DNA of 64,000 nucleotides. Source: Citrobacter sp. MGH106 (GTDB lineage Bacteria > Pseudomonadota > Gammaproteobacteria > Enterobacterales > Enterobacteriaceae). Shown here in pieces: positions 40,725 to 50,038 of the stretch. The stretch spans positions 1,860,001-1,924,000 of the forward strand of contig NZ_KQ089822.1 of NCBI RefSeq assembly GCF_001037495.1, in the 5' to 3' direction. How positions within the stretch are numbered: the stretch's first letter is position 1; every line of letters starts with the position of its first letter. The position numbers and the translations under genes were made by a program. The notes under the pieces were generated by a model that ran no database searches, had not been told where the DNA came from, and saw only the letters and a program-made list of their open reading frames with translations.

Positions 40725-41825
40725 TCAGGCAAATATCGTCATCAGATAGGCGATGAAAAGTGCCAGATGTGCCGCACCGTTTAGCACGTTAGTGCGCCCC
40801 GTTGAGAAGGAAATATGGCACAGCACCAACGAAGAAACCATCACGATCATCTCTGGCGCGCCTAAGCCAAATACCAGATCGTTCCCCGTCGCCCATGCAA
40901 TCAGTGTCACCACCGGTACTGTCAGTGAGATGGTGGCTAATACTGAGCCGAAGAACAAATTCATCGCACGCTGTACTTGATTGCTGAGCACCGCTTTTAG
41001 TGCTCCCAGCCCTTCCGGGGAGAGGATCAACAGAGCAACCAGGAAACCGGTAAAGGCGACCGGTGCATTCAACTCAGTTAACAGAGTCTCCAGAGGATTG
41101 GCATTCATTTTGGTCACGGCGATGACCGCAATTAAATGGATGATAAGCCAGGCAGCATGCCACATATTGCTGTGTGCTGATGGTTTACCGTGATGCGGAT
41201 CGTCGTCGTCGCTTTCATCCTCATGCTCGTAAATAAACAAGCTCTGGTGTGTTTTGGTCTGAATCAGCAGAAATACGCCATACATTGCCGCAGAGATTAA
41301 CGCTACCAGCAGCGCTTGCGCGGTAGTGAAGTTTGCTTCCGGCAATGCCATCGGGAAGACCAACACAATAATAGCCAGCGGGAACAAAGCAATTAAATAC
41401 TGCTTAATTCCAAACAGGTTCATATACTGAGTGGCAAATTTTTGTCCACCCAGCAGTAATGAAAAACCGACCAGACCGCCGGTAACAATCATAATGATGG
41501 AGTAGAGCGTATCGCGCATTAGCGTCGGTGCGGCATCACCAGTTGCCATTAATGCGGAAATTAAACTAACTTCAAGAATAACTACCGAAAGGCTCAGGAT
41601 TAACGAGCCATAAGGTTCGCCCAGACGGTGGGCTAATACGTCAGCATGACGGACAACGCTAAAAGCGCTGCTTAATATACCAACAAGGGCAAGAGCATTA
41701 ATGCCGATGACCACTGGTAGTGACTGACTGCTCCCCCATAAGAACAGGACTACCAGCGCCAAAATCGGGAAGACGAGCGAGGTCTCCTTGTGGCGGGTTT
41801 TAACCGCCTCATGTGCATGTGTCAT
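40725..41825 (-). CDS. chaA: Sodium-potassium/calcium:proton antiporter ChaA
   Basis: 366 residues, 11 membrane helices, with two Ca/cation antiporter repeats (SVVILEVSLISALMA and SPEGLGALKAVLSNQ). A His/Asp-rich cytoplasmic loop (DESDDDDPHHGK) sits in the middle. Uses the proton gradient to expel Na, K or Ca at alkaline pH. Confidence 0.96.
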   Translation of the reverse strand: MTHAHEAVKTRHKETSLVFPILALVVLFLWGSSQSLPVVIGINALALVGILSSAFSVVRHADVLAHRLGEPYGSLILSLSVVILEVSLISALMATGDAAPTLMRDTLYSIIMIVTGGLVGFSLLLGGQKFATQYMNLFGIKQYLIALFPLAIIVLVFPMALPEANFTTAQALLVALISAAMYGVFLLIQTKTHQSLFIYEHEDESDDDDPHHGKPSAHSNMWHAAWLIIHLIAVIAVTKMNANPLETLLTELNAPVAFTGFLVALLILSPEGLGALKAVLSNQVQRAMNLFFGSVLATISLTVPVVTLIAWATGNDLVFGLGAPEMIVMVSSLVLCHISFSTGRTNVLNGAAHLALFIAYLMTIFA

Positions 41826-42226
41826 TTAATTAATTCTCCATCTCTGCAGGTATTTATAATTATAAATGTATTAAAGAATGTAAAAAATAACAGATCTCTC
41901 GGTATTTCCGATCTGTTTTTACGTAATTTTACGGCATGAGTCAGTTTTTGCCTCAAAGTGAGTAAAATCGTTTATCTTGTTTATAGAGTGTTTAAATAAC
42001 AAAGTGTTAGCTTCCATTGGGCACAAAAATTGACAATGATAATGATGCAAATACTCGGACAATTGGGGTCATCGGAACAGGATATAAAGTGCCGTTGAGC
42101 CTTTGTTGTCTTGCAAGCTGTCGGTGAATTGCCTATTGTCCTGGTATTGGTTTCAAAATGAGCAGTAAAAAAGCCCGGAAGGCGTCAAAAGTTGTCGCAG
42201 GGAAGTCGCAGTGGCGGAGGTGTAAG
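41826..42226. other. chaA-chaC gap without chaB
   Basis: 400 bp where E. coli and Salmonella have chaB (76 residues). I found no frame resembling ChaB. A short open stretch in frame with chaC begins at ATG 42158, but the chaC start is better placed at 42227. The region contains a promoter for chaA (minus) and one for chaC. Confidence 0.6.
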
Positions 42227-42922
42227 GTGTTAACGCGTGATTTTTTGTTGAATGCCGACTGTAAAACGGCATTTGGTACAATTGAAGAATCACTACTCTG
42301 GTCAGCGGAACAACGGGCAGCCTCACTGGCAGCCACGCTTTCTTGCCGACCTGATGATGGACCGGTGTGGATCTTTGGTTATGGATCGTTGATGTGGAAC
42401 CCGGCTTTAGAGTTTGAAGAGTCCTGTACCGGGACGTTGGTTGGCTGGCATCGGGCTTTTTGTCTGCGTCTGACGGCGGGGCGAGGAACGGCGTGTCAGC
42501 CAGGACGTATGCTGGCTCTGAAGGAGGGCGGGCGCACGACCGGTGTCGCATATCGCTTACCGGATGCCACCCTGGAACAAGAGCTTTCCCTGCTGTGGAA
42601 GCGTGAAATGATTACTGGCTGTTATCTTCCAACCTGGTGTCAGCTGGCGCTGGATGATGGCAGGACGGTCAATGCGCTGGTCTTTATTATGGATCCGCGT
42701 CACCCACTGTTTGAGTCAGATACCCGAGCGCAGGTCATCGCGCCGCTTATCGCTGCCGCCAGTGGGCCATTAGGGACTAACGCACAGTATTTGTTCTCGC
42801 TGGAACAAGAGCTTTCCAGATTGGGAATGAAGGATGATTGTCTTAACGATCTGGTGATAACCGTCAAAAGATTGTTGGGTGAGGATCTGCCGGAAGGAGT
42901 TATGCGACCAGGATATGCGTAA
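42227..42922 (+). CDS. chaC: Glutathione-specific gamma-glutamylcyclotransferase
   Basis: 231 residues from GTG at 42227, with ggagg 6 bp upstream; this gives V-L-T-R-D-F, matching the E. coli start. The longer frame from 42158 adds 23 basic residues. GCT motif VWIFGYGSLMWNP is intact. Degrades glutathione to 5-oxoproline and Cys-Gly. Confidence 0.95.
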   Translation: MLTRDFLLNADCKTAFGTIEESLLWSAEQRAASLAATLSCRPDDGPVWIFGYGSLMWNPALEFEESCTGTLVGWHRAFCLRLTAGRGTACQPGRMLALKEGGRTTGVAYRLPDATLEQELSLLWKREMITGCYLPTWCQLALDDGRTVNALVFIMDPRHPLFESDTRAQVIAPLIAAASGPLGTNAQYLFSLEQELSRLGMKDDCLNDLVITVKRLLGEDLPEGVMRPGYA

Positions 42923-42947
42923 GCGAGGACCCGGTTACCTGTAAGAT

Positions 42948-42974
42948 GCCCGATAAGCGTATGCGCTATCGGGC
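42948..42974. terminator. chaC terminator
   Basis: gcccgataagcg / cgctatcgggc stem followed by ctttta; faces also the small DUF1883 gene on the other strand. Confidence 0.75.
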
Positions 42975-42983
42975 CTTTTACAA

Positions 42984-43229
42984 TCAGGCTGCAATATAAC
43001 TGATTGAGTGCTCCAGCGACTGGCTGTGGCTGTCGATCAGCACATTCCAGACGCCTGTGTACGGTACGGTCAGCCACGCGTTATCACGATCCTGCACGCT
43101 TAAAATGTCAGTCTGCATGTCTTTGACGTGATTTTTCTCGCTCATCAGGTGGATGTGACAGCGCTCAGAGCAGCGCACAACCACCGTATCTCCACCAAAT
43201 AACTTTAAACTTGCCTTCACTAATGCCAT
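42984..43229 (-). CDS. DUF1883-type small protein
   Basis: 81 residues, with GDTVVVRCSERCHIHLM and a C-terminal YTGVWNVLIDSHSQ. Resembles DUF1883 family proteins found in Salmonella and Citrobacter at this spot; function unknown. Single-gene unit between chaC and ychN. Confidence 0.75.
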   Translation of the reverse strand: MALVKASLKLFGGDTVVVRCSERCHIHLMSEKNHVKDMQTDILSVQDRDNAWLTVPYTGVWNVLIDSHSQSLEHSISYIAA

Positions 43230-43492
43230 TTTTCACCCCGTTCTTGAAAACAACGTACTCTCTTTCGAAAGTGCTGCGTGATGTTGTTCACATTTCACTC
43301 ATTGCATAACACCAAAGGGGGAGTAACAGGATGCTGATTTTGATCAAAAAATGGCATAACGATTAAACAAAAATGACAAAATCCCTCAGAAGCGTTGAAA
43401 GGGCGTGCTAACTTTCAGTGAAACCACGCCCATGTAAGATTAAATCGGGGAATAGCTGCTCCTGGTAGTGCGCTTGCCTGAAACTTAGCGAA

Positions 43493-43846
43493 TCAGAAGG
43501 TCAGAACCTTATCTGCCGCCAGCGTCCACTGTGCCAGTTCTACCAGCGTACCGACTTCCACTCCGTCGATTAATGGCAATGCGGTGATCCCGCGTCCATC
43601 GGTGCAGGTTTTGCAGAGTTTTACCGGCACATTTTGTGCGGTCAGAATTTCCAGCATTTGCTGAATATTGTAGCCTTCCGCGGGTTTTTGCCCACGTAAC
43701 CCAGCTGTCACTGCGTCCGACATCAAAAACAGACGTAGCTCCAGGCTACTCTCCTGTTCACGCAGCGCAATGGCCAGACGCAGACTATTGAATAACGATT
43801 CGCTTCCATAGGCCGCACCGTTCGCGATGATCACAATCTTTTGCAT
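43493..43846 (-). CDS. ychN: DsrE-like protein YchN
   Basis: 117 residues, DsrE/F-like fold, with Cys pair LCKTCTDGRG. E. coli homologue forms a hexamer; sulfur-transfer role is suspected, not shown. Ends in KVLTF as the E. coli protein. Confidence 0.94.
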   Translation of the reverse strand: MQKIVIIANGAAYGSESLFNSLRLAIALREQESSLELRLFLMSDAVTAGLRGQKPAEGYNIQQMLEILTAQNVPVKLCKTCTDGRGITALPLIDGVEVGTLVELAQWTLAADKVLTF

Positions 43847-44069
43847 TTTGACTCCGGTTGTCAGGGGACAGGATTACTTATCAGCATCTATGTTACTCCG
43901 TGTTGTTTGTATGGAAAAGGAAGCATGAGTGAAGGGGCGGGTCACAAGTACTTTTCGTCCAGGGATAATCCGGAAAAGAGAGAGCAGGGCTGCAAATATT
44001 GCGTGAAAACGCTATGGTTTAGGATATGTATGCCGCTGTAATTTATTGATGTAAGAAACAACTGACGTT

Positions 44070-45455
44070 TTGAGCCGTATAGTCTGTAGTCCGCTGTATC
44101 TCCTCCTACTCTTGCCGCCGGCAGGCGGTATTGCCAGCGCACACCCTTCCTTTCTTCAGAAAGCTGAAAACCCTTTCGACAATAATGATGATGGTCTGCC
44201 TGACCTTGGCATGGCACCGGAGTCCAGGGCAGGAGAAAAGCATTTTGCTGAAATGGTTAAAGCGTTTGGCGAAGCCAGTATGACCGACAACGGGCTTGAT
44301 ACGGGCGAGCAGGCGAAGCAGTTCGCGTTTGGCCAGGTGCGTGACACGGTGAGTGAACAGGTTAATCAGCAGCTTGAATCATGGCTTTCTCCCTGGGGAC
44401 GAGCCAGCGTTGGGCTCCAGATTGATAATGAGGGCAGTTTTAGCGGCAGTCGTGGTAACTGGTTTATACCCTGGCAGGATAATCAGCGTTACCTTACCTG
44501 GAGCCAGTTGGGGCTGACTCAACAGGATGAGGGATTAGTCAGTAATGTGGGTATCGGACAACGCTGGGTGCGGGACGGTTGGTTGCTGGGCTACAACACC
44601 TTTTACGATAACCTGTTGGATGAAAATCTGTCCCGGGGCGGATTGGGGGCAGAAGCGTGGGGAGAGTATCTGCGCTTATCCGCGAATTACTATCAACCGT
44701 TCTCTGCCTGGCAGGAGCGTTCAGCGACGCAAGAGCAGCGGATGGCGCGTGGGTATGACCTTACCGCGCTGATGCGGGTGCCATTTTATGAGCACCTCAA
44801 TACCAGTGTCAGCGTTGAACAATATTTCGGCGATCGGGTGGATCTGTTTCATTCCGGAGCCGGATACCACAACCCTGTAGCGGTCAAACTGGGGCTAAGC
44901 TATACGCCGGTCCCACTGATAACATTGACCGCACAGCACAAGCAGGGGGAAAGTGGAGTGAGTCAAAATAACCTTGGATTAAACCTCAATTATCGTTTTG
45001 GCGTCCCGCTGAAAAAACAGCTGATGGTCAGTGAAGTGGCGAGCAGCCAGTCACTGCGTGGCAGTCGTTATGACTTTCCGCAACGTGATAATCTGCCAAC
45101 GATGGAATATCGCCAACGCAAATCTCTTTCCGTCTTTTTGGCAACGCCGCCCTGGGATCTCAAACCGGGTGAAACGGTGGTACTGAAGCTTGAGGTCCGT
45201 AGTCTGCATGGTATTCGCCATCTGGCGTGGCAGGGGGATACGCAGGCACTGAGCTTAACGGCCGGGACAAATACCCGCAGTGCGGAAGGCTGGACGATTA
45301 TTATGCCGAAGTGGGACGGTAGCGAAGGGGCAACAAACCGCTGGCGGTTGTCAGTGGTAGTGGAAGACGGGCAGGGCCAGCGTGTCTCTTCCAATGAGAT
45401 CACGCTATCGCTGGCCGAACCGTTCATCACCGTGTCGGAAAATGATCCTCGTTAA
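44070..45455 (+). CDS. ychO: Invasin-like outer-membrane protein YchO
   Basis: 461 residues. Signal peptide (ends ASA, about residue 24), then an inverse-autotransporter beta barrel (WLSPWGRASVGLQIDNEG ...) and one Ig-like C-terminal domain (about 355-455). The short passenger suggests a modest role in adhesion or biofilm. Start codon may be a non-ATG; a TTG/GTG upstream cannot be excluded. Confidence 0.9.
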   Translation: MSRIVCSPLYLLLLLPPAGGIASAHPSFLQKAENPFDNNDDGLPDLGMAPESRAGEKHFAEMVKAFGEASMTDNGLDTGEQAKQFAFGQVRDTVSEQVNQQLESWLSPWGRASVGLQIDNEGSFSGSRGNWFIPWQDNQRYLTWSQLGLTQQDEGLVSNVGIGQRWVRDGWLLGYNTFYDNLLDENLSRGGLGAEAWGEYLRLSANYYQPFSAWQERSATQEQRMARGYDLTALMRVPFYEHLNTSVSVEQYFGDRVDLFHSGAGYHNPVAVKLGLSYTPVPLITLTAQHKQGESGVSQNNLGLNLNYRFGVPLKKQLMVSEVASSQSLRGSRYDFPQRDNLPTMEYRQRKSLSVFLATPPWDLKPGETVVLKLEVRSLHGIRHLAWQGDTQALSLTAGTNTRSAEGWTIIMPKWDGSEGATNRWRLSVVVEDGQGQRVSSNEITLSLAEPFITVSENDPR

Positions 45456-45475
45456 AATACTTCAGGAACTCATTA

Positions 45476-46126
45476 TCAGAATATACGTTCCTGATGCACC
45501 CACACCGCTGCTTCAACGCGTGATTTGAGTTTCATCTTCTTCAGCATATGCTTAACATGCACTTTTACCGTGCTTTCGGTGATGTCCAGACGACGGGCAA
45601 TCATCTTGTTTGGTAGGCCCTGGGCAATCAGCTTCAGAATGTCGCGCTCGCGTGGCGTCAACTGGGTAACGTCCCGGTCGGAAGTCGCACGGTTCGCCCG
45701 CAGACTGGCAGCCAGAACAGGTGTCAGGGCTTCGCTTAGTACCATTTCACCTGCTGCTGCCTGCTGCAACGCTTTCAGCAGATCTTCCGGTTCCATGTCT
45801 TTTAGCAGATAGCCATCTGCGCCGCGTTTCAGTGCGGTAACAACGTCTTCTTCATGGTTAGATACGCTGAAAACCACGATGCGGCCGGAAAGTGATTTTT
45901 CTCGCAACTTATCGAGTGTTTCCAGACCGTTCATTCCGGGCATGTTCAGATCCAGCAGAATCAGATCCGGATCAAGGGATTCAGCCAGCTCGATACCCTG
46001 CTCGCCATTACTGGCTTCACCGACCACGGTAATATCGGGCGCCATGCTGACAAGCTGTTTTACACCGGTTCGTAGCATCGGATGATCGTCGATCAACAGG
46101 ATGGTTGCCGGTTCCTGATTACTCAT
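45476..46126 (-). CDS. narL: Nitrate/nitrite response regulator NarL
   Basis: 216 residues from MSNQEPATI (46126), overlapping narX by 8 bp. Receiver with Asp59 in [12 protein letters not shown]; LuxR-type helix-turn-helix at the C-terminus ([29 protein letters not shown]). The longer frame to 46246 lies inside narX. Activates narG and narK and represses other anaerobic genes. Confidence 0.97.
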   Translation of the reverse strand: MSNQEPATILLIDDHPMLRTGVKQLVSMAPDITVVGEASNGEQGIELAESLDPDLILLDLNMPGMNGLETLDKLREKSLSGRIVVFSVSNHEEDVVTALKRGADGYLLKDMEPEDLLKALQQAAAGEMVLSEALTPVLAASLRANRATSDRDVTQLTPRERDILKLIAQGLPNKMIARRLDITESTVKVHVKHMLKKMKLKSRVEAAVWVHQERIF

Positions 46127-47915
46127 GGGTATCTCCTTGGACATCTGTGAAGTTTGTTTCGGGAATAAAAGTGACAGTAACTTCAGTACCGCCTGTCTCG
46201 CGACGGCGAACGCGGCAATCGCCGCGCAAGCTCTGCGCACGGTCACGCATTATTATCATGCCGTAGTGGTTACTGCGTTCGGCGTTTTCCGGTACGCCGC
46301 AGCCGTTATCTTGTACAGTCAGCTTGACCTGCTTGCCATTTTGCACCACCGTCACGATAACGTCATCGGCCTGGGAGTGTTTAAGGGCATTACTCAGGGC
46401 TTCGCGGGCAATTTGCAGCAAGTGGATCGCCTGATGGGAAGGCACCAGACGTGGCGGCAATTGATAATCCAGCTTCACCGTAAAGCCAAAGCGGGCGCTG
46501 TATTCCTGACAGCTGGCTTCCAGCGCAGGCCGCAATCCAGGTTCCGTTAGCTGCAAACGGAAGGTGGTTAACAGTTCGCGCAACTGCGCCCACGAGGCGT
46601 TCAGTTCGTTACGTATTTGACTCAACAGCTCGCGGCTGTTTTCTGGTAGCGCGTCACCCTGCATCTGCAAGCAACTGACCTGCATTTTCATACAAGAGAG
46701 AGATTGTGCAATAGAATCATGCAGTTCGCGAGCAATGGTGGCACGCTCCTCCATAACAATCAACTGCTGCTGGCGCTCCTGGTGCCTGTCCAGCGCCAGC
46801 GTAGCGGTCAGTTGTTCAACCAGCGTGTCCACCAGTTGCTGTTGGTCGTGGCTGAGATGGCGTCCGTATGGCAAGGTGGCGAGCAGAATACCGTACTGGG
46901 TATGTGCATCGGTTAGCCGCCATTTCAGCGTAATTCCCCCGTCAATTGCGGGTTGAATGCCGCGTGGACACAGGTGACACCCTTTTTCATCACAGCTGAC
47001 AGTAGACTGACAGGTAAACTCCTGATGGTTATCTTCATCCTCCAGATCGTAAACCCGCAGTTCAATATCATGCAGCAATGTTAAATTTTGCAGGCCGTTG
47101 AGTACCGGGGAAAGGCGTTCACAAAGTGGTATCTGGGAGTGCAGACGACGATTAGCTTGCCACAGGAAAGAGAGGATCTGATTTTTATGTTCCAGACCTG
47201 CTGTTTTCTCCTGGACCCGCTGTTCCAGTACCGCGTAACTTTCGGCCAGTTCCTCTGACATATTATTCAGTGCCGATCCCAGTGCGGCCATTTCATTACG
47301 GCCACTGATGTGTGCGCGTTGGGTGAAGTCGCGCTGACTCACTGCACGAGCCATCGCCAGCAGTTGTTTCCACGGCTGCAACAGGCGCACGCGTAGCCAG
47401 ATAATGGTGAAGACCAGCAGCAATGCCATAAATATCGCCATCAGGCGATGCAGCATGACCACGCGTTCAATACGCAGTTCGGTGGTGTGGTCGAAGGCCG
47501 TGACCAGTTGATCCAACCCTGTCACGAAACGTGAAACGTCCCCGGCCACCGCTGCGCCATTTTGTGCATGCGCGAGCCCTGGCGCCAGTTCGGTGTGCCA
47601 GTAATTCTGCAATGCTTTCAACTGTTCCTGCCGCCCGTCACGGAGCGCGGCGCGAGTCAGTTCCGGGCTAAACGCGGTTTTTTCCATCTCTTCCAGCAGC
47701 GGTTGGTCGTCGGCATCCAGTGGCACCGCTGCCAGCAGGCGATAGCTTTGCATTCGCAGTGAACCCGCTTTGTTGATCGCATGGGCGCTGCCCTGAACCC
47801 CCTGAACCAGCCAGCCGGAGACAGCCATACCCGCCACGCCAATAGCAGTGGACAGTAAAACAATAAGCGCCACCTGGTTGACCAGCGTAAGCGGTGAGAG
47901 ACAACGTTTAAACAT
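46119..47915 (-). CDS. narX: Nitrate/nitrite sensor kinase NarX
   Basis: 598 residues. Two membrane helices flank a periplasmic sensor with the P-box region [14 protein letters not shown] that binds nitrate; then HAMP, Cys-rich central module (CHLCPRG), and HisKA_3 kinase with phospho-His in [13 protein letters not shown] and ATP site DNGCGVPE. Forms the two-component pair with narL. Confidence 0.97.
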   Translation of the reverse strand: MFKRCLSPLTLVNQVALIVLLSTAIGVAGMAVSGWLVQGVQGSAHAINKAGSLRMQSYRLLAAVPLDADDQPLLEEMEKTAFSPELTRAALRDGRQEQLKALQNYWHTELAPGLAHAQNGAAVAGDVSRFVTGLDQLVTAFDHTTELRIERVVMLHRLMAIFMALLLVFTIIWLRVRLLQPWKQLLAMARAVSQRDFTQRAHISGRNEMAALGSALNNMSEELAESYAVLEQRVQEKTAGLEHKNQILSFLWQANRRLHSQIPLCERLSPVLNGLQNLTLLHDIELRVYDLEDEDNHQEFTCQSTVSCDEKGCHLCPRGIQPAIDGGITLKWRLTDAHTQYGILLATLPYGRHLSHDQQQLVDTLVEQLTATLALDRHQERQQQLIVMEERATIARELHDSIAQSLSCMKMQVSCLQMQGDALPENSRELLSQIRNELNASWAQLRELLTTFRLQLTEPGLRPALEASCQEYSARFGFTVKLDYQLPPRLVPSHQAIHLLQIAREALSNALKHSQADDVIVTVVQNGKQVKLTVQDNGCGVPENAERSNHYGMIIMRDRAQSLRGDCRVRRRETGGTEVTVTFIPETNFTDVQGDTHE

Positions 47916-48255
47916 GGTGACTTCTTCCTTCGGGTTTTCATTGAGCAGAAAACCTTATTGAATGACGATTCTGCTGCAGGCAGTGGCGTTATTCTCAGCT
48001 ATACACTGGAGTATACCCATACCTCAAACGGGCTACCCCTTAATTGCCACTGGTGGGAGCGATTCCTGACAGAGGGGAGTAGCGTGCGACAGAAGCGTGA
48101 AAAACCACATCTTTTTTACCGATGTTAGCTACTCATTTGGGGTAATGATAAATTTTAAGCATCAATAATGACACCTTTTCCTTTGATTTATATCAACTTA
48201 CCACCGGCTGTAAACCCTAATGTGGCAGGCATCGAAACAAGTATCAGAGGTGTCT
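47916..48255. promoter_or_regulatory. narX-narK divergent control region
   Basis: 340 bp. NarL-type heptamers TACCCAT (48014), TACCCCT (48034) and TACTCAT (48130), the last followed by an inverted TGGGGTA (48138), precede an FNR site. The arrangement is that of the E. coli narK promoter. Confidence 0.75.
48183..48196 (+). promoter_or_regulatory. FNR site of narK
   Basis: TTGATTTATATCAA, a full match to TTGAT-N4-ATCAA, 60 bp before the narK ATG. Confidence 0.9.
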
Positions 48256-49647
48256 ATGAGTCACTCATCTGCCCCGGAAAGGGCATCTGGAGCTGTAATT
48301 ACAGAATGGCGGCCGGAAGATCCCGTCTTCTGGCAACAGCGTGGTCAACGAGTTGCCAGCCGTAACCTGTGGATTTCCGTCCCTTGTCTGCTGCTGGCGT
48401 TTTGTGTGTGGATGTTATTCAGCGCTGTTGCGGTGAATCTGCCGAAGGTCGGTTTCGACTTCACAACCGAACAGCTGTTTATGCTGACGGCGTTACCATC
48501 GGTTTCCGGCGCACTGTTGCGCGTACCGTACTCCTTTATGGTTCCACTATTTGGTGGACGCCGCTGGACGGCATTCAGCACCGGTATCCTGATCATCCCT
48601 TGCGTATGGTTAGGTTTTGCCGTGCAGGATACCACCACGCCTTTTAGTACCTTTATTGTGATCTCCTTGTTGTGCGGTTTTGCGGGTGCAAACTTTGCTT
48701 CCAGCATGGCAAACATCAGTTTCTTCTTTCCAAAACAGAAACAGGGTGGTGCGCTGGGTCTGAATGGCGGTTTGGGCAATATGGGCGTCAGCGTGATGCA
48801 ACTGGTTGCGCCGCTGGTGGTTTCGTTGTCCATTTTCGCCGTATTTGGCAGTCATGGCGTGGAACAACCGGATGGTACGCAATTGTATCTGGCAAACGCT
48901 GCATGGGTTTGGGTACCGTTCCTGGCGGTGTTCACGCTGGCGGCATGGTTCGGTATGAACGAACTGGCAACCTCGAAAGCGTCGCTGAAAGAGCAACTTC
49001 CGGTGCTGAAACGTGGGCATCTGTGGATTATGAGCCTGCTGTATCTGGCGACCTTTGGCTCCTTCATCGGCTTCTCTGCCGGTTTCGCGATGCTGTCAAA
49101 AACTCAGTTTCCGGATGTGCAGATCCTGCATTACGCCTTCTTTGGTCCGCTGATTGGTGCCTTGGCTCGTTCTGCGGGCGGTGCAATTTCTGACCGACTG
49201 GGCGGGACGCGCGTTACGCTGGTGAACTTTGTATTGATGGCAGTTTTCAGCGCCTTGCTGTTCCTGACCTTGCCTGTAAACGGTGAGGGTGGCAACTTTA
49301 TGGCCTTCTTCGTCGTGTTCCTGGCGTTGTTCCTGACAGCCGGTCTGGGCAGTGGCTCTACCTTCCAGATGATCTCTGTCATCTTCCGTAAGCTGACGAT
49401 GGACAGGGTTAAAGCGGAAGGTGGTTCTGAAGAGAAAGCGATGCGTGAAGCGGCAACTGATACAGCGGCAGCGTTGGGCTTTATCTCAGCCATTGGCGCA
49501 ATTGGCGGCTTTTTTATTCCAAAAGCATTTGGTACTTCTCTGGCGTTAACCGGTTCGCCTGTGGGGGCGATGAAAGTCTTTCTAATCTTCTATGTCGCCT
49601 GCGTGGTAATCACCTGGGTGGTATACGGACGGCATTCTAAAAAGTAA
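48256..49647 (+). CDS. narK: Nitrate/nitrite antiporter NarK
   Basis: 463 residues from MSHSSAPER (48256), the E. coli start. Twelve helices, MFS nitrate signature motifs GLNGGLGNMGVS and GLGSGSTFQM, and the conserved Arg residues of the pore. Brings nitrate in and exports nitrite. Confidence 0.97.
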   Translation: MSHSSAPERASGAVITEWRPEDPVFWQQRGQRVASRNLWISVPCLLLAFCVWMLFSAVAVNLPKVGFDFTTEQLFMLTALPSVSGALLRVPYSFMVPLFGGRRWTAFSTGILIIPCVWLGFAVQDTTTPFSTFIVISLLCGFAGANFASSMANISFFFPKQKQGGALGLNGGLGNMGVSVMQLVAPLVVSLSIFAVFGSHGVEQPDGTQLYLANAAWVWVPFLAVFTLAAWFGMNELATSKASLKEQLPVLKRGHLWIMSLLYLATFGSFIGFSAGFAMLSKTQFPDVQILHYAFFGPLIGALARSAGGAISDRLGGTRVTLVNFVLMAVFSALLFLTLPVNGEGGNFMAFFVVFLALFLTAGLGSGSTFQMISVIFRKLTMDRVKAEGGSEEKAMREAATDTAAALGFISAIGAIGGFFIPKAFGTSLALTGSPVGAMKVFLIFYVACVVITWVVYGRHSKK

Positions 49648-49671
49648 AAAAGTAACAATTGATTATCCATT

Positions 49672-49698
49672 GCGCGGTGTTAGACCGCGCTTTTTTTT
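49672..49698 (+). terminator. narK terminator
   Basis: gcgcggt-gttag-accgcgc followed by eight T. Confidence 0.9.
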
Positions 49699-50038
49699 GT
49701 CTGGGTTTAGTTACAACATACTAATGAGTTATTTCAAGGTGACCGCCTGAGATAGTGTGCATGCAATATGCCAGGCAGGGGGCATACCCCTTAATACCCA
49801 CTTGTAAAGAAATTAACATTTGCATGATGAGCGTTATTGGAAATATTATTTAATATCAATTAGTTAGATTCAATAAAAATATCCCACTTAGGGGGTATAT
49901 GAAAATTAACCTCCATTTTTCATCCCTGTCTGCCTTGATCGTTATCAATTCCTACGTGCTTTCAGAGCGTTAACTTCGCAGGCAATCAAGCAATGTCGAT
50001 TTATCAGAGAGCCGTCAGGCTCCTACAGGAGACAACCG
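49699..50038 (+). promoter_or_regulatory. narG control region
   Basis: 340 bp. NarL heptamers TACCCCT (49785) and TACCCAC (about 49796) form the upstream cluster; a further gggggta lies near 49890; an AT-rich middle likely binds IHF. The FNR site is listed separately. RBS caggaga precedes narG. Confidence 0.75.
49935..49948 (+). promoter_or_regulatory. FNR site of narGHJI
   Basis: TTGATCGTTATCAA, full consensus and the same sequence as recalled for E. coli narG. Confidence 0.9.
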
